Below, piece by piece: positions 43,049-54,330 of a stretch of 64,000 nt of DNA (position 1 is its first letter; every line of letters starts with the position of its first letter). The DNA comes from Aquilaria yunnanensis (Eukaryota > Streptophyta > Magnoliopsida > Malvales > Thymelaeaceae). Under the pieces are notes generated by a model, which worked only from the letters and a program-made list of their open reading frames with translations, made no database searches and was not told the DNA's origin. A program made the translations under genes and the position numbers. Location: contig CM077597.1 in the NCBI GenBank assembly GCA_039654915.1, forward strand, positions 79,672,001-79,736,000, in the 5' to 3' direction.

Positions 43049-43534
43049 ACACTCATACCACTTAACTTGAATCATATACAATAACAACCTAATTTTCATA
43101 CCACAATAACTTGAATCTCATACCATTTAACCTGAATCCCATACCACACCAACCACAATGTCATACCATATAAACCTGAATCTCATACCATTTAACCTAG
43201 ATCTTATACCACAAGCACATGAATCTCATACCACTTAACCTAAATCTCATACCACAAGCACTTAAATCTCATACCATTTAACTTGAATCGCATACCACTT
43301 AACCTAAATTTTATACCACAATAACCAGAATCTCATACCACTTAACCTAAATCCTATACCGTAATAACCATAATCTAGTACCATTTTACCTGATTCCTAT
43401 ACTACAATAACCAGAATCTCATACCACATAACCTGAATCTCACACCACTTAATTCTCATACCATCTAAATTTTATATCACATAAACCTAAATCTAATATC
43501 ATTTAACTTGAATCTGATACTACTTAACCTAAAT
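43049..43534. repeat. 21-bp satellite array of T-element copy 2, second part
   Basis: Diverged AACCTGAATCTCATACCA-type monomers with several CACAAGCAC variants, continuing to the conserved terminus. Confidence 0.9.
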
Positions 43535-43712
43535 ATCATACTGTTTAGCCTGAAGTACGTACCGCATAACCTGTAACCTATTGTTCAGGTTACATTATAA
43601 TTTTCTTATTTTGTATACTTTTGTTACATTTCTAAACTTAGGTTCTTAATTGATAAAAAAAAAAGTTTGGGGATGAGCCATGAAAAGGGGGGCATTGGTA
43701 CCACCCCCTATA
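43535..43712. repeat. Conserved terminal sequence of T-element copy 2
   Basis: Matches 16,441-16,655 through GTTTAGCCTGAAGTACGTACC, CCGCATAACCTGTAAC, GTTCAGGTTAC, AAAAGTTTGGGGATGAGCCA and a G/C hairpin around CATTGGTACC, and loses similarity at TATTTTAGAA. Confidence 0.7.
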
Positions 43713-44397
43713 TTTTAGAACAATCCCTACCAACAAACACCCTCCCCTTGATCCCTTCCATCATGCACAACCAAGCTCCTCTGTTTTCCAATCTTCTCAC
43801 CTCCACCGCATCTCTGTTGCTGAAGAAATTTGATCTCACAATCGGTTCCCCGACTTCAATCTTACTGTGAAGCTTATAATCATGCCAAGAACAGAGTCAT
43901 TTCATAAACAATTTATTTTAGCCAAATAATTAGCAATCCAAATCCATACCTTCTTTAAAAAAGGAATAACCTGCAACTAGGAAAAAAGAAAAAAAAACCA
44001 TGATTAACTAGAAAAGGTTTTTCCTTTGGATCAATGTTTGGAAAAAGCGAGAACAAATTACTTGGTAATACTAAGGGATAATGTTTTATCAAAACTAAAA
44101 TTAGTAAGAAACACACTTTAGTCAAATATACATTGCAAATGAAATTAATAAACAGACAACGCCCTAATTAAATATACATGACACTGGGGAAAAAACCAAA
44201 ACATGACACTGGGAAACAGTACGAGGCACAAGGCCAGTTTTCAAAATGAAAAACCAATCTTCTCCATCTGTTTACACTTAATCATGCATATCTTATACCT
44301 TATTTGTCTACACTTTGTTATACCATCATGAGGTTTCTTTCTGCCTATCAATATATTTTTTGTACTCTTTTCTCAAGCTTAAGTTAAAAAACAAATG
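43713..44397. other. Unclassified, no supported gene
   Basis: A moderately GC-rich 150 bp at 43,720-43,870 reads through a short frame (PLIPSIMHNQAPLFSNLL...) that I do not recognise. The rest is AT-rich, with a repeated ATGACACTGGGGAAA/ATGACACTGGGAAAC pair at about 44,178-44,215. Confidence 0.4.
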
Positions 44398-44943
44398 TTT
44401 GAGTTAGGTAATTTTAAAGCTCTTGGCCCAGATGATATTCCTCCAGTGGTTTTCAAAAAGCACTAGTATATTATGAGAAATGTTATTACAGAAGCTGCTA
44501 TTTCATTCTTGAATAGTGGAATCCTCATTCACCAAATAAATCATACTTTCATAACAGATGGTTGAAGATTTCAGGCCTATAAGTCTACAAATACCTTGTA
44601 TAAAGTAATTGCACAAACCATAGCTAATAGACTAAAAGTGGTATTCCCTTCTTTGATTTTGAAGTTTCAAAATGCTTTTGTCGCAAGGAGATGTATCCAA
44701 GAAAATATTATTTAATGCTTCACGTTGTCAAGCAAACCCATGTGCAAAGCAGACCCAAAGGTTACAAAGCAGTTATTAAATTAGACATTTGGAAGGCATA
44801 TGATTGTCTTCAATGGTTTTTCATAGAAACAGTCCTAAGATCTATGAAATTTCCTGAAAATTGGATCCACAAGATAATGCAATGTGTATCCTCAGTCTTG
44901 GTAAACGGCTGTGTAGACATCAAAATTTTATTAGGTCAAGAAT
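44398..44943 (+). pseudogene. LINE (L1-type) reverse transcriptase fragment
   Basis: The plus-strand translation, with one stop and a frame change near 44,565, follows the plant L1 reverse transcriptase core. It reads FKALGPDDIPPVVFKKH, ITEAAISFLNSGIL, NHTFIT, then TLYKVIAQTIANRLKVVFPS, FQNAFVARRCIQENI, KLDIWKAYDCLQWFFIE and FPENWIHKIMQCVSSV. The part up to KAYD covers RT motifs before the catalytic FxDD, which is missing, as are the endonuclease and the 3' end. Such elements copy RNA into DNA by target-primed synthesis; this piece is dead. Confidence 0.88.
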
Positions 44944-45169
44944 AAATTTTAACAAGTTTTAACATGTTGATTTGTTTTCACAAGTTTTTAAAAAATATAC
45001 ATCCATGTTAATTTTTAACAAGTTGTGAATTGTTTTCACTTCTAGATTTTTCTTGTAAAGAACATAAATATATACATATGTTTCTAGGTTTTATATGTAT
45101 ATTTCTAAATTTTTTGTGAAGACCACATATATATGTATGGCTTTGGAGTTTATATGTCTGAGATTGGTT

Positions 45170-45800
45170 CATATATGTATGAAATTAGAGTGGTAGTGTG
45201 TGTGTGTGTGTCTATATGTATGTATATATATATATATATATATATTCCCATTACATGAAACCCGAAATAATTTGTATGAAATTGAATTGCTATTATGTAA
45301 AACTAGGTTGGTATATATATGAAACTGTCTTTCTACTGCATGAGTTTTGAGTTTTGATAGTGTATAATACTAGAAATTGATTGTATGAAATTGAAATTTA
45401 TTTGTATGAAACTATGAAATATTTGTGTGGAATTGAGTGCTTTTTTTGTAACGTAGTGTGCAAGTACAATAATGAAACATAAAATACACCTAACAATTCA
45501 ATTGGGGGAGAAACATAGCCTAAAGACAATTCATAGATGCAATTAATATAGTATTGTATGAAACTGAATTTTTATTTTATGAAACTGAGTTGCAATCATA
45601 CAGAATTGGATTCTTATTATATTAAATTGAGTTTATATTTTATAACATTGGGTTCTTATTACACAAAATGGTTTCTATTATATGAAAATGAATATTCTTT
45701 ATGAAGTCTAACAAAAACTCTGCAAATATAAAACTGAATTCTTGATGTATTAAACTGACAACCAATTGTACGAAATTGATATCTAGATGTATCTCACACT
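45170..45800. repeat. Degenerate ~25-bp tandem repeat with TG/TA microsatellite
   Basis: Repeated TATGAAATTGAATTTTTATT and TATGAAACTGAGTTCTTATT-type units occur with high divergence from about 45,265 to 45,790. They are preceded by a (TG)n(TA)n microsatellite at 45,196-45,244. No gene. Confidence 0.65.
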
Positions 45801-46234
45801 CTGAGCACATTTAATTATGAAAAAAAATGAATGAATAAACTTGTGCTTAAATAATTACCATATTTATCATATTATATTTATTTGTTTCATTCAAATTATC
45901 TTTTCAAATGAATTCAAATTCAAAAATTTCCCATAATAAAAAATGTGAATAATGTTAATTTATTCAATAATAATCTTAATTAAATATGACTTATCCTAAC
46001 AAATAAAAGTTATCATTTATATTCAAAACTAACAGATCCTTAACGGTGTCAAGTGTGTGCTTATGCAATCAGGCGTATAGTCTCAAGCCTCTTGCTAGCT
46101 TTCAAGTCATTGTATAGAACCCTATTTTTTCTTTGTTACAAAGTGTTGACTTAGGTAACCTCAATTATCAAGTAATATTTATTCGCAATCCCCTTGTATT
46201 AGTATTTGTCATAAAGTGGCCCATTTCTTCATGT
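45801..46234. other. AT-rich, nothing recognised
   Basis: No open frame, inverted repeat or known element stands out. Confidence 0.5.
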
Positions 46235-46725
46235 AAACAGAAGAGGACAGCAACCCGTAGCAATCATTTTCCATGTTTCTATAAGTAGTTAGATGACACT
46301 GACCTTTCTCCAGTTTGGACCAACTTTGGCTTCCTTGTTCTTTTTTTAAATAGATAATATTGTATTTTAGAACTATATATGCTTCAGTTAGCTCCCCACT
46401 TTCATTTTTTTAAAATGTACTCATTTCATTTTCTTTTAAGTTTTTTTTAATCTGGCTTCAATATCATTTAATGAACCTTAGTGAAGTACTATTTTTTTTA
46501 TAATTGACTCATAACCAGAGTTAACGAAATAATGAACTTTCACAAACAATAATGATAATAATAACAACAAAAAATGTACCCACCATCCATGTTACATCAT
46601 CTTCACACAAAGTGTCCCCGCAAGGCTTGTTATCACGTCCACAAGTTTCCAGGACCGTTTCATTTGCGACTAGATGTTTGTGCTCATATTTGGCGTCCAT
46701 TGCATTAAGACAGGCTGTACTCCCT
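46235..46725. repeat. Dispersed repeat R1 with the open cysteine-containing fragment
   Basis: Same order as 21,240-21,688. At 46,570-46,740 the minus strand has an open frame MDAKYEHKHLVANETVLET, then CGRDNKPCGDTLCEDDVTW. The same residues occur at 52,930-53,060 (NETVPETCGRDNKPCGDTFC). Function unknown. Confidence 0.55.
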
Positions 46726-47010
46726 CCGACTCTGTCCCACAATTATTGCTTCATTTCTGTCAAAAGTTTGTATACTATTTTCATTTTTATTTTCATGCTT
46801 TCATAAGTAAATTAAGAAAAAAAAAATTAGATAATAATATAATAGTTTCAATGGTAGTACAACAAAATAAGTTACTAAGTATAGAAATAAGGAAAAATTA
46901 CAAACCCCCCACATTAGGCTTAACATACACTTGGCTTTTTTATTTTAGAAAACCTACACTTTACCCCCTAGAGTAGTTATATCACTTAAATTCATTGCCA
47001 TGTAACTAAC
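46726..47010. mobile_element. Stowaway left part with inserted Mutator-like left end, truncated
   Basis: CTCCCTCCGACTCTGTCCC begins a Stowaway copy. At about 46,892 it is entered by GGAAAAATTACAAACCCCCC, the Mutator-like terminus, at the same internal point as in 22,211 and 57,680. The copy is lost near 47,010. Confidence 0.65.
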
Positions 47011-47624
47011 CTTTGGAAGAAAAAATATGATAAAAAAAGCTTGAATTGGATATTTGTTTGTTTGTGTTGTAGGCGAAGATGCAATTCAGCAATTGGGATT
47101 GCAAGACTCACAACCTCGAAGAGACTTTTGTCTTTTTGGAATAGAAAAACGCATAAGTGCCTCTTTAACTTCTAAACTTATTTGGTTTACCACTTGACCC
47201 CTTAACTTTATATTGTGCCAAAATTGTCCTTAAAGTTTTTCATATACTTGAAGAGAAATAAGTGAGACAATAAAACATTTGGCATTTAACACAACAGAAA
47301 TGGAAGTTTAGTGCTTGAGATAGGGCTTTGACCAATAAATAGGTGATGGAAGACAAAAGAAAGTGGTCTATGATTTATCTTTGGGAGGTAGAAAAACCAA
47401 CTTTTCAAGTTTTTTTTGGTCCTAGTATATGATATGAAGGGCAACGGTCCATTAAAAATTTATAGGGTCCAATTGAAAAATTATAGGCCACTTATTAACA
47501 TTTTTTCTAAAAAAAGAGGGCCATGAACCCCTATATATATCAGGTGCATCTACCCTTGACAACTGTAAATAATGTATCACTACAACAGAAGGGAGGATTT
47601 ACCTCTCATCTCATGTGAGGAAGT
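47011..47624. other. Unclassified single-copy-looking DNA, no gene
   Basis: Slightly higher GC than its surroundings. No conserved frame; GGTCTATGATTTATC and ATGAAGGGCAACGGTCC stretches look like degraded element sequence but are not matched elsewhere in the window. Confidence 0.35.
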
Positions 47625-48135
47625 GAGGAAATGAGGGTGGGTATTTATAAGAATAACCAGAATTTGGTTGCACAAAAATATCCTTAAAAACTAGCCATTT
47701 ATAGAGGTCGGGTTAGGATAAATTAGGTTTTGGGGCTAAACAGTCGTTTGAGGGAGGCCGCTATCCTTAGTGTGTAATTTCACCATTTTATGAATTCAGG
47801 ACCATTGGAGGCTGTTGCTGGAAACAGTAGGCCAAGCCCGGATCAGATCGAATTGACACTGACCAAATGAACCTGTCCCAACCTAGGCTTGGGCCCAGAC
47901 CTTTGCCGAGCTTGGGCCAATTCTGGGCTCACGCTCCTCAAGCCTATACACGACCCATTAATTCTCGAGCCTTCTCCGTTCCTACATGAGCTAGGCTTTG
48001 ACCGTGCTTGCTGCATGTTTGACCTGAGCCAGTTCTGAGTTAGGCCAGATCAGGCGGCCTAGTGTTTGCCACTAACTACTAGTATAAGATTCATTCGTGC
48101 TCATATTGGTGTGCATTGGATTGAGTTAGCTTATA
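47625..48135. repeat. Second copy of the hAT-flank repeat
   Basis: Matches 19,920-20,346 (GAGGAAATGAGGGTGGGTAT to TTAGCTTATACTCC) and carries an extra GGGCCCAGACC/GAGCTTGGGCC-rich stretch. The hAT coding region seen at 17,690-19,690 is absent here, so this copy is a fragment. Confidence 0.65.
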
Positions 48136-48386
48136 CTCCATCCATTCCATATTTGTTGCTTCATTTGGTTTCACCTAGGACTAAAGTAAGAAAAGCTTTT
48201 TTGATTTTTTTTTTCACTTTTTTCTTTAAGTTTTTACAAGTAAATCAAGAAAATTGGAAAAGCTGGATATTAGGATAATGGTTTGAAAGAAAGTATGGCA
48301 ACATAAATTACTAAGTATGGAAATATTGTAAAGATTTTGGATGGCACAAAAAGAAAAATGAAGCAATAATGGTTGGATGGGATGAG
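48136..48386. mobile_element. Stowaway-like MITE, uninterrupted copy
   Basis: Between TA dinucleotides (48,134-48,135; 48,387-48,388), starting CTCCATCCATTCC and ending GGATGGGATGAG. It shows the unoccupied sites of both Mutator-like insertions found at 21,732 and 22,211. Confidence 0.8.
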
Positions 48387-48472
48387 TAATATTTTATGCG
48401 AGAGATTTCCTAGAGAAAATTAGGTTTAGTCTCAGATAAAAAGGGGCCAAACATAACTCGTTTTGTGTAATA

Positions 48473-48685
48473 CTACTTACGTCCTAAGTTCTTTGCACTA
48501 GTTTAGTTTTCTTTGACTTAAATTTGACTTAAATTTTATTTATACTAATATTTGATATAAATTTTTAAAAATTTATATTTAAAAATCATAAGCTAAATTT
48601 TTTTTATCAAATATTAATATAAATGAATTTAAGTGAAATTTAAATTACAAAACTAAAATTGTGCAATGAACTTAGGATAGATTTG
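48473..48685. mobile_element. Second-type Stowaway MITE, uninterrupted copy
   Basis: Starts CTACTTACGTCCTAAGTTC after TA; the right end reads GAACTTAGGATAG. The halves pair through AATATTTGATA...TATCAAATATT. This is the uninterrupted relative of 23,810-37,954 and 59,260-62,390. Confidence 0.75.
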
Positions 48686-48910
48686 AGCCATATTATCCCC
48701 ATCCCCTTTCTTCTTCCCTTTTTGTAATACTTCTAAATATTTACTTGTAAAATGGTTTTGAACCCAAAAAAAAAAAAAAGATAACTAAACAAAGTAACTT
48801 GCTTCTGAATTGTGGAAAAAGCAAGCAAACTAACTAACATGATAACTAAGACCACTATTATATGTCGATCAATAATTGAAAAAAACAAGCATGACCACTA
48901 TAATATTAAT

Positions 48911-49263
48911 TTGAGCCAATTCATTTTAACTTAAGTTAATTTCATCCAAAATGGATTATTTTTCTTTTTATATCTTTTTACCTAAAACTAATTTTACTTA
49001 AAGCCAATGTTGTATAGGCATAATAATCCATTGAAAATATAATTTTTATAGTCCCATTAAATTTTTATGAATTTTTATTTTTTAATATCTAGAAATAGAA
49101 AATTTATAAAAATTTAATAATGTCATGAAAATTGACTTTAAATTGATTATTATATCTATATAATATTGGATTTCTAATGAAATTGATTCTAGGTAAAAAT
49201 TATGTGAAAATAAGAACAGGTCATTATAAATTAAGTTGACTTAAGTTAAAATGAATTGACTCA
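48911..49263. mobile_element. Fold-back MITE of about 350 bp
   Basis: TTGAGCCAATTCATTTTAAC at the left pairs with GTTAAAATGAATTGACTCAG at the right, and pairing extends inward (TAATAATCCA / TTGATTATTATA). A partial relative is at 4165-4200. The target duplication is not clear. Confidence 0.7.
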
Positions 49264-49697
49264 GATAAATGTGAGGAAAAAAAACCACAAATGTATAGGT
49301 ACACGGGTCCTTATTTAACTTTTCATTTTCAACCTACGTATTAATTACTATCTCTTTTGGCACTAAATCTTTTCTAAAATGTTTGATATTAATTCTAAAT
49401 CTCAATATATTATTTACTAATTGAGCAACCTGTGTGATGCACGAGAATCATTCATTGAATTGAAATTGGGTTTTCATTTGTTTGTGTATGTAGTCTAGTT
49501 ATGTGATACAAAACTTGTCTTGCTTTCTATTTCTTTTTTTTTTTCATTGCTATTATTCTTCTCATAAATAAACAACTTTGTATTCAAAATACAAAAATTT
49601 TGGCATTATATTCAAATATATGATATAAAATCATGGATCATAAATTATCAATTAATGTAAGATATGTACTGTAAACTGACAAATTGGTTTTAAAAAC
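49264..49697. other. AT-rich, no recognised feature
   Basis: Lies downstream of the RPA-like relic and may hold its lost 3' exons, but I could not read any conserved segment. Confidence 0.4.
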
Positions 49698-50830
49698 CTA
49701 CATAAAATCACTTCTTATAGTGTCAACTTCAGAAATTTGAAGATTCAAGTAAATCTTGCTTGATCTTGAAGTTCTTAAGCTTGCTCTACCTATACGGGTA
49801 AACAATATAGTTAATAAGTTAACGTTATAATAGGATGAGAAATAAAGCTAAATATGGATTAGAAAAGATACAATATGTTAGAAACCTTGAGAAGTTTTCA
49901 TAATAAAAATAGTAAAAACTCCTACAACACAAGTTGATTCATTTTCTCCCTGCTTCACCAAAAAATTTTAGGAGAACTCTGACCATAATGTAAGCAGAAA
50001 TTTATTCCTGTTGTTTAGAAAAGATTGAAATTAGTGGAAAAATATAACAAATGATCGAAGGGAAAAAATTGAATATCATTGTATAGAAAATACCTCAAAT
50101 CCCGTAATTTGATTGTTAGGGTGTCAGCTGAATCAACCTTAACAATTTTTTGCTCAATTGTACCAACTTTTACAACAACTCCCACAACGTCTGGCAACAA
50201 AAAACAAATGGAAATTATGATGTATAAACAGTACATGCAGCATCCGATTATATTTTGAAAAACTTTTAGAGAAACTTATAAGGAGTTTTTCTTGGTCAAC
50301 GCATGTGCTAAGTTGATATTAAAAGCAACAAACTGAAATTTGTGCAAGGCAAAATCACGAGGCTCATGGTTCATATCATAGATTTGTGTAGTATGAGTAA
50401 TATGAATTATAAATGGGTGTGTATCTACTATCTGATAAGTCTTTTTCTTTAGAAGAATAGTGAAATTCTTGAAGATACACATACTTCTTTCACGAAGCTT
50501 CTCTTTAAACTTGTATGCCAAAATTTTTTTGATAGACCCATGAATTGCCACGCCCTTCATATGTAAACAAAAAAAAACATAATATCCAATAATAGATCAT
50601 GAATGTATATTTATTGTAGGGAGGAAAAAATAAATTGCAAAATTTAGCAGAATAGAGAAAAAGATTAATACATTCTCATCCGCAAGAACAAAACCAATAC
50701 TAATAAATTGGTCAGCCTTTCAAAAAATTAAAAACATTCCATAAACGATACACCTTTATCTATATAGTCCACTCAATTCACTCACGAGACAAGTCCTCCA
50801 GTGTAACATGTTTCGTCTAGAAATTATAAA
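49698..50830 (-). pseudogene. Replication protein A large-subunit-like gene relic (OB folds)
   Basis: Minus-strand segments read as RPA1-like OB-fold pieces in the right order. 50,830-50,690 gives KHVTLEDLSRE, IEWTI, IKVYRLWNVFNF and, in another frame, ISIGFVLADEN. 50,560-50,290 gives KGVAIHGSIKKILAYKFKEK, CIFKNFTI, HPFIIHITHTTQI and HKFQFVAFNI. An exon at 50,190-50,094 (VVGVVVKVGTIEQKIVK, LRDL) has CAG acceptor and GTATTT donor. The next, 50,007-49,886, gives NKFLLTLWSEFS; another, 49,789-49,698, gives SSKIYLNLQISEVD. RPA1 binds single-stranded DNA in replication and repair; plants have many RPA-like copies and some Helitrons carry one. Two stops and a frameshift in the first segment and a stop in the fourth mark it as dead. 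The C-terminal zinc domain is not seen. Confidence 0.8.
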
Positions 50831-51089
50831 AATAAGAAAAGATTCATAAAAGAACATATTCGTTCATTGTAAGAACTCAAAGACAAAGAAATAAAAAAAA
50901 TAAAAAATCCAACAATTTTTTTAGGCATCTACCTCATCTTTGAAATTGGTGAAAATCTAAAAATATAAATTAGTTAAGAAATGAAGACATGTAACAAAAG
51001 CGGACAGGAAGAAGTGAAAGGAAAAATTGATAATATTGAGCGTGTGTTGAAAGTTGGTGTTAGAACTTATACATATATATAGGAGTGAT
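50831..51089. other. Upstream flank of the RPA-like relic
   Basis: AT-rich. A minus-strand purine-poor stretch near 50,930-51,050 could be the old leader or promoter, but no TATA/start arrangement is convincing. Confidence 0.3.
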
Positions 51090-52860
51090 TGAGTGAATGA
51101 GTGAATTTTGGAGTGAGTGCGATATAGCGACTTTAACTATTAATTATTACAAATGAATTCTAAAATTAATGCTACAAATGTACTATGAAGTTAATGCTAA
51201 AGGAAATAGTCTTCGGGAAGTTGGATAGACAATATTAATACAATTAAAGTGAATAAAATTGTAATAAAAACATCTAATAGAAGTTAAGACTCTAAATTGC
51301 TAAGAGAAATGAAATTTACTTAAAACAATTGATTAAGGGACAGTAAAATTATTGAGCCATTAAGAAGGAAACAAAAGTTAATGGTGTTTTAATACACTAA
51401 GAGGATAGAGATTTAAATTCAATCACTAAAATGTATAAAAAATAAAATTTTAAGGGCTCTCTACTATGGCACAAATAGCTGATCAAGAATTACAATTCAA
51501 AATCAAAATTTGGAGTTATGACTATATGAGGGCCTAAGGTATTAAACAATAAAGACACACTATGCAATTAATGGTAAAAGAGGTAGGGGAATGGGTGAAT
51601 TTTGGAGTGAAGGTTATATAAAGACCTAACTATTAATTATAGTAAATGAATTCTGAAATTAATGCTACAAATATATTATAAAGTAAATACTAAAAGAATT
51701 AGCCTTGGGAAATGGGTGGGTTAGCAAAAGAAGTAATGGAATGGGTAACTTTTGGAGTGAAGGCTGTATAAGGATCTACCTATTAATTACAACAAATGAA
51801 TTTTGAAATTAATCATACAAGTGTATTATAAAGTAAATGCTAAAGAAATTAGCCGTGGACAATTGGTGGTTTCTCCTAAAATTAATGCTACAAATGTATT
51901 ATGAAGTAAATGCTAAAGGAATTAGTCTTGGGGAATGAGTTATGACTATATGAAGGCCTAAGGTATTAAATAATACAACCACACTATGTAGTTAATGGTA
52001 AAAGAAGTAGGGGAATTCATGAATTTTGAAGTGAAAGATATATAAAGACCTAACTATTAATTATAACAAATGGATTATGAAATTAATGCCACAAAAGTAT
52101 TATGAAGTAAATGATAAAAGAATTAGTTTTGGGGAATAGGTGGGTTTCTCTTTTATATTATGAAGTAAATGCTAAAGGAATTAGTCTTGGAGAATGAGTG
52201 GGTTTCTTCTAAAATTAATGTTATAAATGTACTATAAAGTTAATACTAAAGGAAATAGTCTTGGGAAAGTTCGATGGACAATATTAATTGCGTTAAAGCA
52301 AATAAAATTATAATTAAAGCACTTTAATAGAAATTAAAGCTACTAAATTATTGAGAGAGATGAAATTTATTTGAAATAATTAATTAAGAGACAATAATAT
52401 TAATAAGCCATTAAGAAGGAAACAAAAGCTAATGATGTTTAAATATACTAAAAGGATAGAGATTTAAATTCAATCACTAAAGTGTGTACAAAATAGAATT
52501 TTAAGGGCTTTCTACTATGTCACAAATAGCTAACCAATAATTACAATTCAAAATCTAAAATTTGAAGTTATGACTATATGTGGGCTTAAGGTATTAAACA
52601 ATACAAACAAACTAAGCAATTAATGGTAAATGAAGTAGAGGAATGAGTGAATTTTAGAGTGAAAGTTATATAAGGGCCTAACAATTAATTATAACAAATA
52701 AATTCTGAAATTAATACTACAAGTGTATTATAAAGTAAATGCTAAAGAATTTAATCTTAGGAAATGAGTGAGTTGGTAAAAGAAGTAATAGAATTGGTGA
52801 ATTTTGGAGTGTTATATAAGGATCTAAATATTAATTATAACAAATGAAATTTGAAATTAA
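51090..52860. repeat. Tandem repeat: ~150-bp units inside a ~1.05-kb duplicated block
   Basis: The landmark GTGAATTTTGGAGTGAAGG (and variants) followed by ACCTAACTATTAATTA and AATTCTGAAATTAATGCTAC recurs at about 51,101, 51,594, 51,745, 52,019, 52,648 and 52,797. A longer segment, 51,190-51,620 (GGAAATAGTCTTCGGGAAG through AAGCCATTAAGAAGG-type wording), is repeated at 52,248-52,670, an offset near 1,050 bp. Non-coding. It ends in a (TA)n tract at 52,867. Confidence 0.8.
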
Positions 52861-52899
52861 TGCTACATATATATATATATATATATTATGAAATTAATA

Positions 52900-53070
52900 C
52901 TGTAATAATTATAATAATAATAACAAAAACTGTACCCACCATCCATGTTACATCATCTTCACAAAAAGTGTCCCCGCATGGCTTGTTATCACGTCCACAA
53001 GTTTCCGGGACCGTTTCATTTGCGCCTGGATATTTGCGCTCATCTTGCCGTCCGTTGCATTAAGATAGGC
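52900..53070. repeat. R1 fragment with conserved cysteine-containing frame
   Basis: Only the last part of R1 is present (ACTGTACCCACCATCCATGT to ATTAAGATAGGCTAC). The minus frame reads NETVPETCGRDNKPCGDTFC and continues EDDVTWMVG up to a GT. Confidence 0.55.
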
Positions 53071-54330
53071 TACACTGCCTCCGACTCCGTCCCATAATTA
53101 TTGCTTCATTTGGTTCCACAAAGACTAAAATAAGAAAAATTTGTGTATTATTTTTATTTTTACTTTTAGGCTTTTATAAGTAAATCAAGCAAATTGAAAA
53201 AATTGGATATTAATATAATAGTTTCAAGGGTAGTTTAGCAAAATAAGTTACTAAGTATAGAAATATGGAAAAGTTACAAACCCCCTCCCACATTAGGCCC
53301 AAGGTATTAAATACTGTTACCGCCAAGGATATCGCACCCCAAATTTTGAAGGTGTACCGTATGGTATACTGTGCCGCATAACGTTACCGTTTTCGTAAAA
53401 AAATAAATGTTAGAATATTATTTTAAGATGACAAAATTTGTCTAATAATTTATTTTTACACATTTTATATATATTCTAATTTTTCTCATCATAATTTGTT
53501 AAATATAAATAAGATATATATGGTAGAAGATATATTTTTAATAAAAAAATAAAAATGTTATATATAGAGAAAAATAAATAATACTAAAAAACTAATTTAT
53601 TGATATAAGAGAAAAAAATAATACTTTAATAATAACAATACATTTTCTAATATTATATTGAGTTCTTAAGTGGTTTAAAGTATGACACTTCTTTCCTAAC
53701 TTGTTTTGCAAAAGCAAAATATTCATCTCACGTCATGGAATTTTGGTTTTAAGTTAATAAATTCTGCAAACGTTAACAATATTCAATCAGGGCAGCATGC
53801 ACCAGAAATTCAGTTAGGGGATATTGTTTAATGTCATATTGTGGCTGAAAAATGTGATGATTATCACCAAATAGATTATTGAAAAAAATTGAAGCCAATG
53901 ATGATAAACCTTCAAGTTGCTACTATATATTAAAATTTTATATTAACTAAAAAAAGTAACAAAAATGTAAAATTAAATATTTATTTTGTGATATGTGTAT
54001 TATTTATATTTTAATATTTTACTTATTTATGATAGTTTGATATAAAATAAAAAAAACAGCGAAAAATAAAATACCACAGTACGTATCACGTATTATTTAT
54101 GGTATACTGTGGTTTTTTTACAAAATAAATATAAAAGGTAAGCGGTATGTGAAATATTGCGGTATACTGTACGGTAAAATGACAAAATGTGAAAACATTT
54201 GTACCGCATATTGTGTACCTGCGGTAAACAGTATACCATTGTATTTAACAGTAGGATTACGCCTAACCTACACTTGGCCCCTTCGAATAATCACATTAGT
54301 TAAATTCACAGCTATGTAACTGTATTAATT
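53071..54330. mobile_element. Stowaway/Mutator-like composite interrupted by another element
   Basis: Stowaway left part from 53,073 (CTGCCTCCGACTCCGTCCC), then the Mutator-like left end GGAAAAGTTACAAACCCCCT at 53,268, split at 53,302-54,256 by a further insertion. The Mutator-like end resumes GCCTAACCTACACTTGGCCC and is truncated near 54,330. Confidence 0.65.
53302..54256. mobile_element. Non-autonomous element, 955 bp, with GGTATAC-rich ends
   Basis: Flanked by TTAGGCCCA (53,293-53,301) and TTACGCCTA (54,257-54,265), a 9-bp duplication with two mismatches. The ends carry imperfect inverted repeats (TATTAAATACTGTTACCGC against GCGGTAAACAGTATACC and GTATTTAACAG) and several copies of GGTATACTGTG / CAGTATACC. 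AT-rich and non-coding. A truncated relative is at 55,925-56,405. Confidence 0.65.
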
